A DNA stretch of 64,000 bases from Carposina sasakii (GCA_014607495.2 CP053150.1:9506495-9570494), one strand, 5' to 3'. Counted from the first letter of the stretch, positions 23,236-48,823 are shown. Notes: generated from the letters alone by a model not told the origin. A program made the numbers and translations.

Positions 23236-23789
23236 TAGGGTAGGTAGTTCTACTATGAACCAGACAGTCACAATGAACCATCTAAATTGATACTAAACGC
23301 GACGTTGCCAAATCGTGCACATACCGGCGAAACATGCACACTTGGGGTCCCTTTCCACTCACTAGTTTAGGCGGCGACTCTGCGAGAGGTGGCCGCACGA
23401 CAAGTGTTTTTGCGAAAACAGCACTGAAAAGTAAGTATTTTATTTTGATTCCTTTGATTTTTTACCGGTTTAGTGTTACTTATTATGTATTCTTGTTTCC
23501 TGCATGTGTTTACGTATACATTTAGCTTTAAAATGCAATATACGCTAGCTTGCGAATCTTTGGTTTGGCGTTAAAATTTTGAGGTTATCATAAAACATGC
23601 GGTGTGTCCCTCAATGAACCACTTCAAAGTGGTCCACATTGAACCTGGTTAATTGTGTACCCATGTGAGCACGTGTTTTGAAAGTTGACTAAAAGTGCGA
23701 GATGTGAATAAACAGATCTATAAAAATGAAATAGATGTTAACAGTAAAATAATTAAGACATAAATTTTCACTAAAAATATGCTTTCAGG

Positions 23790-25988
23790 ATGCCACGTGT
23801 GAAAGTACTTATCAGAAAAAAGGGAAACCATTCAGCTGAAACTATGTTAAAAGCGTTAAAATTACATCGGACAGGAGTGAGTATTCGAAAAGTAGCCAAA
23901 GAATTAAAAATCGCGTACCCGACTTTAAGAAGATACGTTGCACGAAACTTGAACGTCCCAATTAATAATCTCATGGGTGAAAGGCTAACACCGAATTAAG
24001 AGAACCGCTCCATATTTACACACACACACAAGAAGAAGAATTGAAAAATTACATTTTGGACTGCGCTTCAAAGTTCTAAGGCTTGACTGTTAAAGATTGT
24101 CAAAAAGTAGCCTACCAAATGGCCATGATCAATGGAATAGCAGTTCCAGATTGTTGCGATAAGGCCCAAATGGCCGGGAAGGAATGGTTTCGATGCTATA
24201 AAAGACGACACTCCAACTTGTCAGTAAAAAAGCCTGAGGCCTGTAGCCTTGATCGTGCTACTGCATTTAATCGAGAAACTGTAAAAAGGTTTTTCGCTAA
24301 TTTGAAGACTGCATTGGAACGACATCCCTCTTTTGGAAATGGTTGCCGCATATACAAGCTAGATGAGACTGCTACTACTACTGTGCAAAGGCCAGCGAAA
24401 GTAGTCGCGCTCAAAGGCAAACACAATCTTTCTAAAGTAACTAGTGGGGAAAGAGGAACATTAGTAACGACATGTGCAATAGTTTGTGGCTCGGGTCAAA
24501 ACTTACCTCCCGTTATGGTATTCCCCCGAAAAAACCTGGAGGATATTATGCTTCAAGGTGCCCCGCCTGGCACACTGGGACTGACTTATAAGTCAGGCTG
24601 GATGACATCAGAATTATTTGTAGACGTAATGAAACATTTCATCAAGCATGCGAATGCAAGTCCCGATAATCCAGCTCTACTGATTCTTGACAACCATGAG
24701 TCACATTTGTCAATTGAAGCCTTAAACCTGGCTAAAGCATCTGGAGCAACTGTCCTTACATTGCATCCACACACTACATCAAAATTACAACCCCTTGATG
24801 TAGGACTTAATGAACCCTTTAAAGTTTTTTATAATAATGCAGTTGATTCATGGATGCTAAGACATCCCGGCTCCACAATGACAATTTACAGCGTGGCTGA
24901 ATGTGTAGGTGAAGCGTATGCTAAGACTATGACACCAATTAACATAAGTGCGGCTTTTAGAAAGTGCGGTATTTTTCCCTATAATCCTGATATTTTCACG
25001 GACTTAGACTTTTTGCCGTCAGATATTACAGACAGGCCGCAACCGCATAACTCCAATGAACAGCAAAAAAATGCAGACACACCAGAACAATATGATTCCG
25101 ATGCTACTGACTGTGAAGATATCAGATTATCTAGTCCAACTATTATGGATTCTAACACAAATTTGGATATAACCCAATTTTCAGACGGAATTATAAATGC
25201 TCCTATAGAAAAACCCCGTGAGCAGAATATTTCAGTACTAGCACAACCTAAACTTGGAGTAGAATCTGAACATAACATTTATTCAGTAACCTCGCCAATT
25301 CAAAGAAAATCTGAGGTGAAAGATTTTGTTTCCCCAAAGCAATTCATGCCACCACTGAAAGCTGGACCTAGAAAAAATTTAAAGAATAATAGAAAGAGAG
25401 GTAAAAGCAGAATTGCTACAGATACTCCAGAAAAAAATGAAATCACGGTAGACAGAGAGAAAGCAAAAGATAAAAAAAAAGATCCAAACAGTAAAACGTG
25501 CTGTTTTGAAAGATGTTCCGAAAAAGAAAAAAGTTACGAAAGTAATTGTATCTGACTCTGAAACTAGTTCAGAGGAGGATATAGAAGAGCCCCCAGTATT
25601 GAGTGATTCAGAAGTCAGTGATATTCACGACTCCGAAGATGAAGACATGTTCACTCTAATACGTGGAAATTTTCAAAAATTGCCAAGAAAACCTGTGGTT
25701 GGTGACTTTATCCTTGTCGCCTTTAATGCTAACAAAACCAAAGTCTATTATGTAGCTGAAATAATTGAACTCTTTGACAATAAGGCTTATGGAGCATCGT
25801 TTATGCGACTAAAAAATAAAGAATTAATGAAGTTCAGAATGCCATTGGAACCAGATTTAGCAGAAGTTAAACTTAACGATATTAAGATGATTTTACCATC
25901 TCCAAAAATTAATGGCTCAAAAAATCGCTCAAAAAATACAACTTACAAATTTCCTGTTCGTGTTGCACCAACTATAAGTTTGCGATAA
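23790..25988 (+). pseudogene. pogo/Tigger transposase with two frame breaks
   Basis: Segment 1 (23790-23996) starts MPRVKVLIRKKG and encodes a helix-turn-helix (GVSIRKVAKELKIAYPTLRRY) of the CENP-B N-terminal/pipsqueak type. It ends prematurely just before a CA-repeat (24017-24030) where the frame shifts. Segment 2 (24083-25552) encodes a DDE_1 catalytic domain: YKLDETATTT, LLILDNHESHL and TSKLQPLDVGL supply the three Asp residues, followed by AFRKCGIFPYNPDIF and a low-complexity linker. The frame shifts again at an A9 run (25471-25479). Segment 3 (25506-25985) encodes an acidic Ser/Glu stretch and a small domain (GDFILVAFNANKTKVYYVAEI) often found at the C-terminus of insect pogo-like proteins. 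As written it is not an intact protein; both breaks sit at simple repeats, so sequencing error is possible. Confidence 0.88.
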
Positions 25989-26445
25989 GAGAAATGTTTT
26001 TTAAGTTTTGTTTAAGTAACTTTTATATTATATTAAACTTTAGTTATCGTTAGTGGTGTTGGCAAAAATAAATTACGATCATCGATTCAAGTAAACTTGT
26101 AGGTACTTCTATTTATTATTATCGATTAGTTCGTATTTTTAACTGTTAACGGAAATTTAATTTTTGCCAACGCTACCTTTTCTTACATCACTATTGTTAC
26201 CTTATCTGAAACATTTATTTTTGATACTCAAATTAATAATAAGACAATTTCAGAATTTGGTGTAAATTTAGAATATAAAGTCAAGGCTGATAACTTTATA
26301 TAGCGTTATATAATAATTATTATTAACGAGAATTTCTATTTTTCTAGCTTTAAGCAAAGTAAACTATCGTTGTTATGTTTATGGAAGTTGTTAACGTGAC
26401 TGATGATTAGGTTAATGAGAAAGATATTTTTTATAAGAGATGACA

Positions 26446-26935
26446 TTTATTCTTTATTCTTTATTGCACATACACAAAAAGAAATATGGCATACAACATT
26501 AAAGAAGAGATGCATGTACAATGGCAAGCTTATCTCTACCAGAGATCTCTTCCAGCAAGCCAAGCAAGTAAAGAGAAATTGTTAACAACAGGGTAACATG
26601 TGCAATTAAACAAATTCTAAGAAACTACAAAATTACATTAAGAAAAAAAAGGAGAAAAAACAAATGACAGCATATTCATATAATGGACAGGTAGTGATCC
26701 TTCAGCTTTTCCCTAAATGTGCCAACAGTGTGACAATCTCTAACCGTGTGGGGTAATTCATTCCAGAGCTTAACCGCCCGAACCGAGAAAGAATACCCAA
26801 AAGCCCCAGAATTAAATCGGGGAGTTTGTAGCAGTGATGCCGTATTGGATCGGAGAGGCCGATCTCTTGAAAAAAGATATTTAAAGCGCTCACTGAGATA
26901 TAACGGATGTTTATGTTGCCTGTGCCATTAATAAA
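26446..26935 (-). mobile_element. 5'-truncated LINE (Jockey/CR1-like) nested in pogo
   Basis: Minus-strand translation near 26890-26700 reads RFKYLFSRDRPLRSNTASLL, then SFSVRAVKLWNELPHTV, then FREKLKDHYLS, the typical C-terminus of Jockey/CR1-group reverse transcriptase proteins. The 3' UTR ends with GTGCAATAAAGAATAAAGAATA, a simple-repeat tail, at 26446-26470. A nearly identical tail, opposite strand, lies at 63510-63583. It must have inserted after the pogo element. Confidence 0.8.
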
Positions 26936-27261
26936 AATAAAACAAATTAGTATTTTTTAAATTTATCATACACTAAGAAAGTACAATTAACGTAAGTAGA
27001 GGACACTGAATTAGGTGGTTCATTGTGAAAAATACCCTGGTTCAATTAGTACACCTAGGTGTACACATTGAACCAATTATGTTTTTTAAAAAAAATCTAC
27101 AGTGCTCCTAAACCATTATAATTTTAAATTTACGTCAAAGCCATCTAAAACTCAGATACATTCTCTACCTGTTAACGAAAATAATGACCATGTAAGACAG
27201 AAACTGAAGGAAATATAGTCATTCAAAATTTACCTGGTTCATTGATGAACAACGTACCCTA

Positions 27262-27692
27262 CTTCTGCGTAAATTATATTTTTTGTTTTATTTTCTTGTG
27301 GCAGAAGAACATACTGATTTTCTCCGCAACCCGATCTTGACAACGCGACATATAATTGGCCGTGTGAAAAGCAGTCTTGACGTAAGTCAATTCCAACGTG
27401 TTTAAACGTTTGCCCTGTGATTTATTAATTGTTACAGCAAAAGATAACTTAACAGGGAATTGAATTCTTTTAAAATGTTGAATAACTTTTCCTAAGACGG
27501 TATTTTCATATCTCTCAAAATTTAGCTGGGCTGTTAAGGGTTCTGCATCAGGTTATCTAGACCTTCAATTTTATTACGTTATTAGAAAGTGCTTATCATG
27601 CTGAGCAACTTTTCCTAAGACGGTATTTTCATATCTCTCAAAGTTTAGCTGGGCTGCTAAGGGTTCTGCATCAGGCAGTCTAGACCTTCCAT
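27262..27692 (-). pseudogene. Helitron PIF1-type helicase, C-terminal fragment
   Basis: Minus-strand translation gives AEPLTAQLNFERYENTVLGK, IQHFKRIQFPVKLSFAVTIN then [20 protein letters not shown] and [20 protein letters not shown], the last motifs of the PIF1-like helicase domain of Helitron Rep/Hel proteins. The known function of that protein is rolling-circle transposition. Only the extreme C-terminus survives. A 118-bp tandem duplication (27485-27575 and 27603-27692) repeats the ERYENTVLGK-coding part, and the pogo element cuts the frame just after NIIYAE. No Rep (HUH) domain is present. Confidence 0.88.
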
Positions 27693-28005
27693 TTTTTTCT
27701 TTCATATCATTTCTACGTCATTTTATTCTTTCATACATATTTTTTGGATAACTTGAACCGTTTACGTAGCGCACGCAACGGAAGTCTTCAAAGTTGAATA
27801 ATTTTCCCCGTTTTTTCCACATTTTCCTCTTATTCTTCGTCCCTATTGGTCGCACTGTGATGATATATAGCCTAAAGCCTTCCTCGATAAATGGACTATC
27901 CAACACAAAAAGAATTTTTTAATTCGACCCAGTAGTTCCGGAGATTAGCGCGTTCAATCAAACAAACAAACAAACAAACTCTTCAGCTTTATCTTAATAA
28001 TATAT
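27693..28005 (-). mobile_element. 5' part of the helicase-type Helitron
   Basis: On the minus strand the segment begins AAGCTGAAGAGTTTGTTTGT and continues ACGCGCTAATCTCCGGAACT then ACTGGGTCGAATTAAAAAAT, a 5' text common to lepidopteran Helitrons, and runs toward the helicase fragment. Most of the coding region is deleted. Confidence 0.65.
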
Positions 28006-28008
28006 AAA

Positions 28009-28344
28009 TCTCCTGTCACGATGTTTGTCCGCGATGGACTCCTAAACTACTTAACCGATTTTAAATTAAATTGGCACACCGTGAGCAGTCAGGTCCAACT
28101 TGAGAGATAGGATAGCTTAGATCTTTAATTATAGTCGCAATTTTATTTTATTGCAAATTATTTGTCTATAATTAATTGACAGTCACAATTATCTGTTAAC
28201 TCCAAAAGATTCTAACAGATGTCGATACTTTTCGACTGGATTGAGTAAGTAATCAATAGATGGCACTGCTATGGTAAACCGACAAACGTGTCATATAAGC
28301 TACAATTCAATTTCCACGCGGACGAAGTCGCGGGCGTCCACTAG
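28009..28344 (+). mobile_element. short non-autonomous Helitron, 3' end at 28344
   Basis: Starts 5'-TCTCCTGTCACGATGTTTG after an A and ends with TCCACGCGGACGAAGTCGCG then GGCGTCCACTAG at 28344. The 3' 32 bases are identical to the inverted end at 22930, but the bodies differ (AATTGAATTGTAGC here on the minus strand). It is followed by C, not the T expected for a Helitron insertion site. Confidence 0.7.
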
Positions 28345-28720
28345 CATAATTGTACTTACAGACATATTAACAATATATTTTAGTGAGAAATCATTAGAAT
28401 GTCCTTATGTGTCTATACTAGGGTAACATGTGTTATAGACAACAGAGATTTTTCATGTGTTTAACAATTTGCTTTTGTAAGTAAATCATCTTATTTATGA
28501 TTTCAAATAACGCTACTGGAAAATAAGCAGTTGAATACAAAGTATGTACAGAAATCAAATTAACAGAAAATGAATTACAGGCAGGGGCGGTTCTTGATAA
28601 ATTTAGATGGGGGTTCACATTGTTTATGAGCGCATGCAAAATTACAGTTTGGAAACAAACACCACACGTGCTCACTCCCATAACGAATGACAGGATCCTC
28701 ACTCTTGTTAAAATTCAGAT
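28345..28720 (-). repeat. LINE 3' region right of the Helitron complex
   Basis: Minus-strand text leading to TATTGTTAATATGTCTGTAA then GTACAATTATG continues, after removing the 22930-28344 complex, into the LINE tail at 22929-22885. A frame at 28702-28433 (..FPVALFEIINKMIYLQKQIV) may be the end of the LINE protein. This is a decayed element interrupted by the Helitron complex. Confidence 0.6.
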
Positions 28721-28739
28721 GACCTAATGAAACACATCA

Positions 28740-30140
28740 AAGACAACCATATCGCGTTCTAACTCGGACTAAGCGACATCTAGTGGCCGCATCCGCACAT
28801 TACGAATTAATGTGAGCGGCGCTTCAGATAAGGTTAATTTTTCATACGAAATCTTCTGTTTCACGCGCCGGCCTATGTCGGTATGTCTCATTCGCACTCA
28901 TTGAATACTGTATTAGGAATCGTACCAAATTTCGTTTCATTGGACGCGATCGCTAGCGCTCCACTCGATAATAAGATTACAACTTACTTGAGACCAACGC
29001 GTAGACACTATTGTATAAACATAGTAGCCGCTCGTTTCACCGGGCGCGCGGCGCGCTGGACTGTTGATGCACCGCGCCTTCGAGCAGTGGCTGTCAATGC
29101 GTCGCACGCGTTCAAAGAATCATTATTTATTTGTGCAAATCGTTGTGGGAGACCTATTATTTTGTGTTTTTATTATTTACTATTTATTAGGCATCATATT
29201 AATAAACTTTATTAGTCTTAATTGTTGCCGTAATTATTTTTATTACGAAAAAGTCGTAGAAAAATCTATCTATCAAGTATGCGTTTAGAATGATTTAAAA
29301 TAAATGTAGTAATATTGAGATAATTGGTTTTACTCTTAAATTTATCTCATGTATATATTATGATAAGTTTTAAATGCTTAAAGTCATAGTTTAAATAAAA
29401 CAATAAAATTATGAGACTTTTATTTCAACGTGTTTCACTATTCCGAAATTGCAACGCAACATTTGAAAGACAGAACTTTGTTCGATGGATGAATTGTTTT
29501 TACTAATTGTAGAATCAAAATAAACAGTAATTAATAAATTTTATACATTTATTCACAGTTTTGTACAAAAAATAAATCAAATATTCTAATAAAAATGGTT
29601 GAACGATTACTTATAAATAACAGTGCTCGCTGCCAAAAATGCTTCGCCTTTCAAGTTTCTGTACAGTTAACTTTTGTATGGAGGTAACATTATTTATTTA
29701 ATGTTTGCAAACAATAGTATGTCTAAAAGCTATAACAAGTCTAAAAAGTGAGTAAAAAGCATTAAATTGCGGTAAAAATGGAAAAACTGTACTGTAGTAT
29801 ATTTGGGTATTGTAGTGTCCAGTGGATGTATTTTAATACTTAGAAACATAAAGCCAGCGGTACAAAGGACAAAATTAAAATCTGGCTATGACAGTTGGTT
29901 TATGGTACATATCATCATAGTTTGCAATTTATTCGTTACAGAAAAAACATTCATCGGTAGGATAATGTTCATATATAGAAAAGTTGCATAATTGGCACCA
30001 AAAAAGTTGGCGTAATAGAAACTTTTTATAATTCCTTTTTAATTTGTAAGAATAAAATGTGGTAGAGAGAACAAATTGGTATTGTGCCCGCAACCAACAC
30101 ATAAGTCACGTTTTATAAAATGTATTACAAACCATGGCCA
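28740..30140. other. non-coding stretch with a CG-richer block
   Basis: 28780-29120 is locally richer in CG dinucleotides (GCGCGCGGCGCGCTGG near 29045) than its neighbours and carries overlapping frames (28883-29215, 29064-29288) without recognisable domains. The rest is AT-rich. ATAAAACAATAAAATTATGAG near 29396 could hold a poly(A) signal. No gene can be supported; an unrecognised non-coding transcript or old mobile element is possible. Confidence 0.4.
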
Positions 30141-30144
30141 TTTT

Positions 30145-30365
30145 AAACCGACTTCAAAAAAAGGAGGAGGTTCTCAATTCGTCTGTATGTATAATATTTT
30201 TTTTATGTAGTCACCGTCCGTCAATTATAAACATTTCAAAATTTTTTTTTTGGTTGGATGACTTCTGAGGTGGTCCCATTTTCAGGATCTGATGATGGGA
30301 TCCAGGAGTAGGGCAACCACCGAAAATTGTAATGCTCTATGGTGCTTTTGTTACGTAATCATGTC
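30145..30365 (+). repeat. interspersed repeat with CCGACTTC..AAAGGAGGAGGTTCTC
   Basis: The segment opens AAACCGACTTCAAAAAAAGG and AGGAGGTTCTCAATTCGTCT, a sequence I recognise as widely dispersed in lepidopteran genomes, followed by GGTCCCATTTTCAGGATCTG. It has no coding content and leads straight into the minisatellite at 30380. Confidence 0.55.
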
Positions 30366-30379
30366 CTACTCAGGTATAT

Positions 30380-30985
30380 TCAGAGTGTCAACATCTAATG
30401 CTGCTGTGCTGAATGAATACAGAACTCCTTAACGTTTATGGGAGACAGTAATGAGTCGATGAAAACTATTTAGTAGTACATAGGGCTAACGTGTTACTTG
30501 AATCAACATCTGATGCTGCTGTGCTGATGATGAAGCTACAGAACTCCTTCGGTTAGGAGTTGGGAGACAGTACAGCAATTGGTCGATGAAAACTATTTAG
30601 TAGTGTGTAGGGCTGACGTGTTACTTGACATCTGATAGGCTGTGCTGAAGATGAAGTAAGAACTCCTTAACGATTAGGAGTTGGGGACAGTACTGCAATT
30701 GGTCGATGGAAACTATTTAGTAGTATTAGGGCTACGTGTTACTTGAATCCATGCTGTTGTGCTGATGATGAAGCTACAGAACTCCTTAACGGTTAGGTAG
30801 TTGGGAGACAGTACTAAAATTGGTCGATGGAAACTATATAGTGGTATGTAGGGCTAACTTGTTGCTATGTGAGGTATACTTGAATCAACATCTGATGCTG
30901 CTGTGCTGATGGTCAGCTACAGAACTCCTTAACGGTTAGGAGTGTTAGGGGACAGTACTGCAATAAATAGGTCGATGGAAACTAT
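30380..30985. repeat. minisatellite, ~5 units of ~115-130 bp
   Basis: Units share CATCTGATGCTGCTGTGCTG, CAGAACTCCTTAACG.TTAGG, GGAGACAGTA, TGGTCGATG.AAACTAT and TAGTA..TAGGGCTAACGTGTTACTT. Unit starts are near 30388, 30505, 30628, 30745 and 30885. Unit length varies through small insertions and deletions. The last unit stops inside AACTATATT at the MITE relic beginning 30988. No unit encodes a continuous repeat protein. Confidence 0.85.
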
Positions 30986-30987
30986 AT

Positions 30988-31330
30988 TCTTCGGGTGTTG
31001 GCCACCATTAACGAAGGGTAGGTACGTACTCTATACATCAAATAAAGTAAGTTTACCAAAAAAAAACAGGGATTTTTTTTTATTTAATTACTTGATCCGG
31101 CGAAATTTATTGTTAGTGTTTATGCTAGGTTTTTTCATAGACAGATATTTTAGAAAAATCTTGCTACGCGCGTCTTGTGCATTCATGCAGAAAAACGTAG
31201 TCTATTTACTCAACTTTGGACCCTAATATTGGAAAACCAGACACTTCCCAGGTACATGCTTCCACGATAGTGATGATGTGGAGATTACGTAGTTTCAGGA
31301 ACGTTGACGACCAAAAATCACCATGTACTG
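30988..31330. mobile_element. MITE relic related to the element at 37623-37925
   Basis: Shares with 37623-37925: CCA.C.TTAACGAAGGGTA, ACGTACTCTATAC, CAGAAAAACG.AGTCTATTTA, CTTTGGACCCTAATATT and GAACGTTGACGACCAAAAAT. The terminal CAGGGTG is lost on the left. Non-coding. Confidence 0.7.
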
Positions 31331-32430
31331 CATCTATTATCGTAACACAACAAAAAATCGAGAAATACGATAGAAAAAAAATTTCGACTTCAAAGTTTAA
31401 CTAAAAAGCACGTAACTAATTTATCTACTTAATACATATTTATCTCAATTTATTTAAAATACAACTTAATACGCTAATACTTTAACAAAGTCTGAGCAGC
31501 AGGAGCTGACACACGTAAAACCAGAGGACACTGGCGACACAGTAGCGATATTTTCGATGTGATTCCTGTGTCGTTGTTCTCTACAGTTAGAGTTTAGGCC
31601 CAACCCGACTCCAAAAAATCGGAACGTTATAAGTTCCTTATCTAAAGATGACTTCGTATTTTGTAAATGGATTTCGATAAGTTTCGATATTCACTCATAT
31701 GTATTAAGAAATAGATAAATTAGTTACGTTATTTATTGCTTTTTAGTTAAACGTTGAATAAATTTTTTTTCTAAAAGTCATAAATTTTGCTGCCAATTTA
31801 TGTAGTCGTCAACATCTGATATGACTACCATTTATCATAATAACTTGGACTGTATTTGCAATTCTAGCCATTTTATTTTTGAAGTAAAACTATATTTGAA
31901 ACACACAAATTTTCGCGCCATTTTCTACGCAATGTCCATGTGAAAATCATAAAATTCGAAAAAGGACATGACAAGCGCTGAGCGCAATATAAGTTCGTAA
32001 TAATATCTATTTTACGGGTGTTAATAAGATTAACGTTTTTTTATGTCATTCAAAAGTATACGATAATTTTTCGTCAGGTACGATAATTTTACTGGTACGA
32101 TCAGCGCGTCATTCTAGGTTGCCAACACTGTCACAGACTAAGTAGAGATGCTAACGCATGTTGTCATGTCGCGTCGTCGTCGTCGACCGACGAAGACGTT
32201 TTATATAAGAATAAAATTTCGGCATTTCATAATATTTATAATGGCAGCATTGAAAATACGGCTGAGCAGAGACAACGCAACGCAACTAGAGCTGTGCACC
32301 CCCAGGCTGGCAATATGGCTGTAGAATTGAGTTTCGCTGCTAGTGCGCGGTGATCGTACCATTTCCAACAAACCGAAGTGATAACTGACGGTCAAAACTT
32401 TCAATTTAGATTTTTTGTGTTTATTGGTTC
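31331..32430. other. intergenic region upstream of CHD1
   Basis: No gene is supported. A TCGTCGTCGTCGACCGACGA run at 32171-32190 is a short CG-rich block in the presumed CHD1 upstream region. CACAGACTAAGTAGAGATG (32131-32149) nearly repeats CACAAACTAAGTAGAGATG at 18228-18246. Confidence 0.45.
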
Positions 32431-32514
32431 TATTTTACATTGTTTTTATTGAAATTTCGGGGGAAAATTATCAGTTTTTCAATTTTGTCGTCATCAGGTT
32501 CATGCATCGACAAA

Positions 32515-32577
32515 ATGGCGTCGCTTGACAAGGTTTTACTGCAAAATATTTTATTGGATTTTACAACAATATCGTAA
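32515..32577 (+). promoter_or_regulatory. possible upstream ORF in the CHD1 leader
   Basis: A 20-codon frame begins with a good insect initiation context (ACAAAATGGCG), 187 bases before the proposed CHD1 start, and ends at TAA 32575-32577. If transcription begins upstream of it and the leader is unspliced here, it would be a translated uORF that lowers CHD1 output. The transcription start is not known, so this is tentative. Confidence 0.3.
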
Positions 32578-32701
32578 AATTATGTTAACTAAACAAGTTC
32601 CTTGTGTTTATTTACCGGTTTTCTTTCTAAATTCCCAGTTTTATCTGGTCTATTTTAAGTCGTTTTGTTGGTAAAAGCATAATCCTGAATTTTCCTGCAA
32701 A

Positions 32702-47352
<14,651 letters not shown>

Positions 47353-48480
47353 CGATAACTTTAATACAAACTGTGTAAATATTTGTACATAGCATAGTGT
47401 GTAGGACTCTTTCCGTGGACGCTGGTTAAACCTGAAATGTAAAGTGTAAGTGACAAAATATAGTGCTGTGGTTTTATCTATGTGATAAGCAAAGCGCATT
47501 GATATAGACTAAAGACGTTAATTACTATACCTAATGACTGTGTTATTATAAGTGAGACTGTATAGTGAATTTTATTTATTGCCGTAATCTGTCGTATGAT
47601 TGTTATTGTACAGATTCTAGATGAATACCATATTTTTATATTGTTTCAAATTTGTTGATGATTTACCACTAGTTTTTTTAATCAATTGTAATCCAATCTT
47701 CTATTTATTTCAAACAATTTCCTTTTACCTAGTACCTAACTAGTTTTAATTACAGAATTGCTGCAAGTGATATAGAGTTCATAGGCAATTGTTGGTAAGT
47801 TTGCATATATTAATTCTAAATCATGTGCAAGTTCAAATTTTGTAACTCATGGAAGATGCACATTCATAGTCATTGCATTTTAGCAGTGGACAGGAAAGAG
47901 TATTTGATTTCTACATTCATATCTCATTCTATGTGCATTTCAGAGCCGACTATCGGCTCTTAAGTCCTATTTTTATACATTATGTAAATCTTGTTCTCTG
48001 TTACATAAAATGGAATGTAATAAGAGTGAAAGCGTCTTAAAATATGGTATTTACCATGGTAATAAACATTATTAAAGTTATCATGTTTTTGTATTAGGAT
48101 GTTGAGCATCCTATGTCCCTTTTCATTGTCTGGATGCGTTTGGCCATTGGCCATTTTGGACCTCGTCTGAAATTTACGGTTTCTGAAGCTAGATTGTGTG
48201 TAAAGCCGAAATTGCCGGCATGGAGATGAAATAGAAATCTTATTACAGCAAGACCACATCTTTTAGACCTATTAGAGGTGCTAACTATGCGTTTGTGTAT
48301 CGAGCATGACTATGGTCGTTTAGTAGGAACATTATTCCTATATTGAATTCACAATGCACACTGGTTGCTGGTTTTATTAGACTACACTATATTACTGGCT
48401 CTACTTGGTTCTAAACTCTTGCTGATCTACCTAAATATAAGTTAGGTTTTGTTTTCTGTCCCTTTTCCAAATAAATATAA
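47353..48480 (+). other. probable CHD1 3' UTR
   Basis: No open frame of note follows the CHD1 stop. Canonical AATAAA hexamers lie at 48061-48066 and 48470-48475, either of which could end the transcript; ATTTA-rich stretches occur between. Choice between the two is not possible from sequence alone. Confidence 0.5.
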
Positions 48481-48823
48481 ATTTAATTACAACCAACTGT
48501 TACCTCTTGCACATTGTCCCTCTGACTGAGGGGCTCTTCCTCAGGGCTCTGCCATGACGTCGGCATTTTAGTGTGTTTGGTTATCTGACTACACCCCCTG
48601 TCTTTTCTCTATGACCCCCGCAGACTGGATTGCGACAGGTCTGGAATATTGACTAATTAGAAACGTGACGTTAAGGTCATGTTTAGAGCAAACTGACGTC
48701 AGCCCCAGTGTGAACGTGAAAATAAATGTACATAGCGACGTCAGCGTCTACGTATAGCGTAATTAATAACGTATGGTCGGTTGGACGAAAAAGTGAATGT
48801 CTAAGAAAATACAATACAATAAA

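Larger units (their letters stand above)
23238..27259 (+). mobile_element. pogo/Tigger-type DNA transposon
   Basis: The terminal inverted repeat GGGTAGGTAGTTC..TATGAACCAG at the left matches the reverse complement of the right end (GGGTACGTTGTTC..ATGAACCAGG, from 27259), with TA on both sides (23236-23237, 27260-27261), the target preference of the pogo/Tc1-mariner group. Subterminal GTTCATTGTG-type motifs recur inverted at both ends. It contains the broken transposase at 23790-25988 and a LINE fragment at 26446-26935. It is inserted inside a Helitron. Confidence 0.8.
22930..28344. mobile_element. nested Helitron/pogo/LINE complex with 32-bp inverted ends
   Basis: The left end 22930-22961 (CTAGTGGACGCCCGCGACTT..) and the right end 28313-28344 are exact reverse complements over 32 bp, and each is a Helitron 3' terminus (hairpin plus CTAG) facing outward. 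A 29-bp direct repeat flanks them (22901-22929, 28345-28373; one mismatch). Inside, in order, are a short Helitron (22930-23150, minus), the 3' end of a helicase-coding Helitron (23180-23235), a pogo-type transposon (23238-27259) carrying a LINE fragment, the helicase fragment (27262-27692), the Helitron's 5' part to about 28005, and a second short Helitron (28009-28344, plus). Whether the 5.4 kb moved as one unit is not known. Confidence 0.75.

Noticed and set aside
24083..25555. 490-codon frame as a domesticated host gene
   Set aside because: It lies inside TA-flanked terminal inverted repeats with its N- and C-terminal parts in shifted frames, so it is a transposon copy rather than a tamed gene.
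28883..29288. two overlapping open frames of 110 and 74 codons
   Set aside because: No recognisable domain, no splice partners, AT-rich 3' half; not enough to call a gene.
48590..48790. possible short gene between CHD1 and the agrin-like gene
   Set aside because: No frame over about 60 codons with recognisable content; GACGT-rich composition only.
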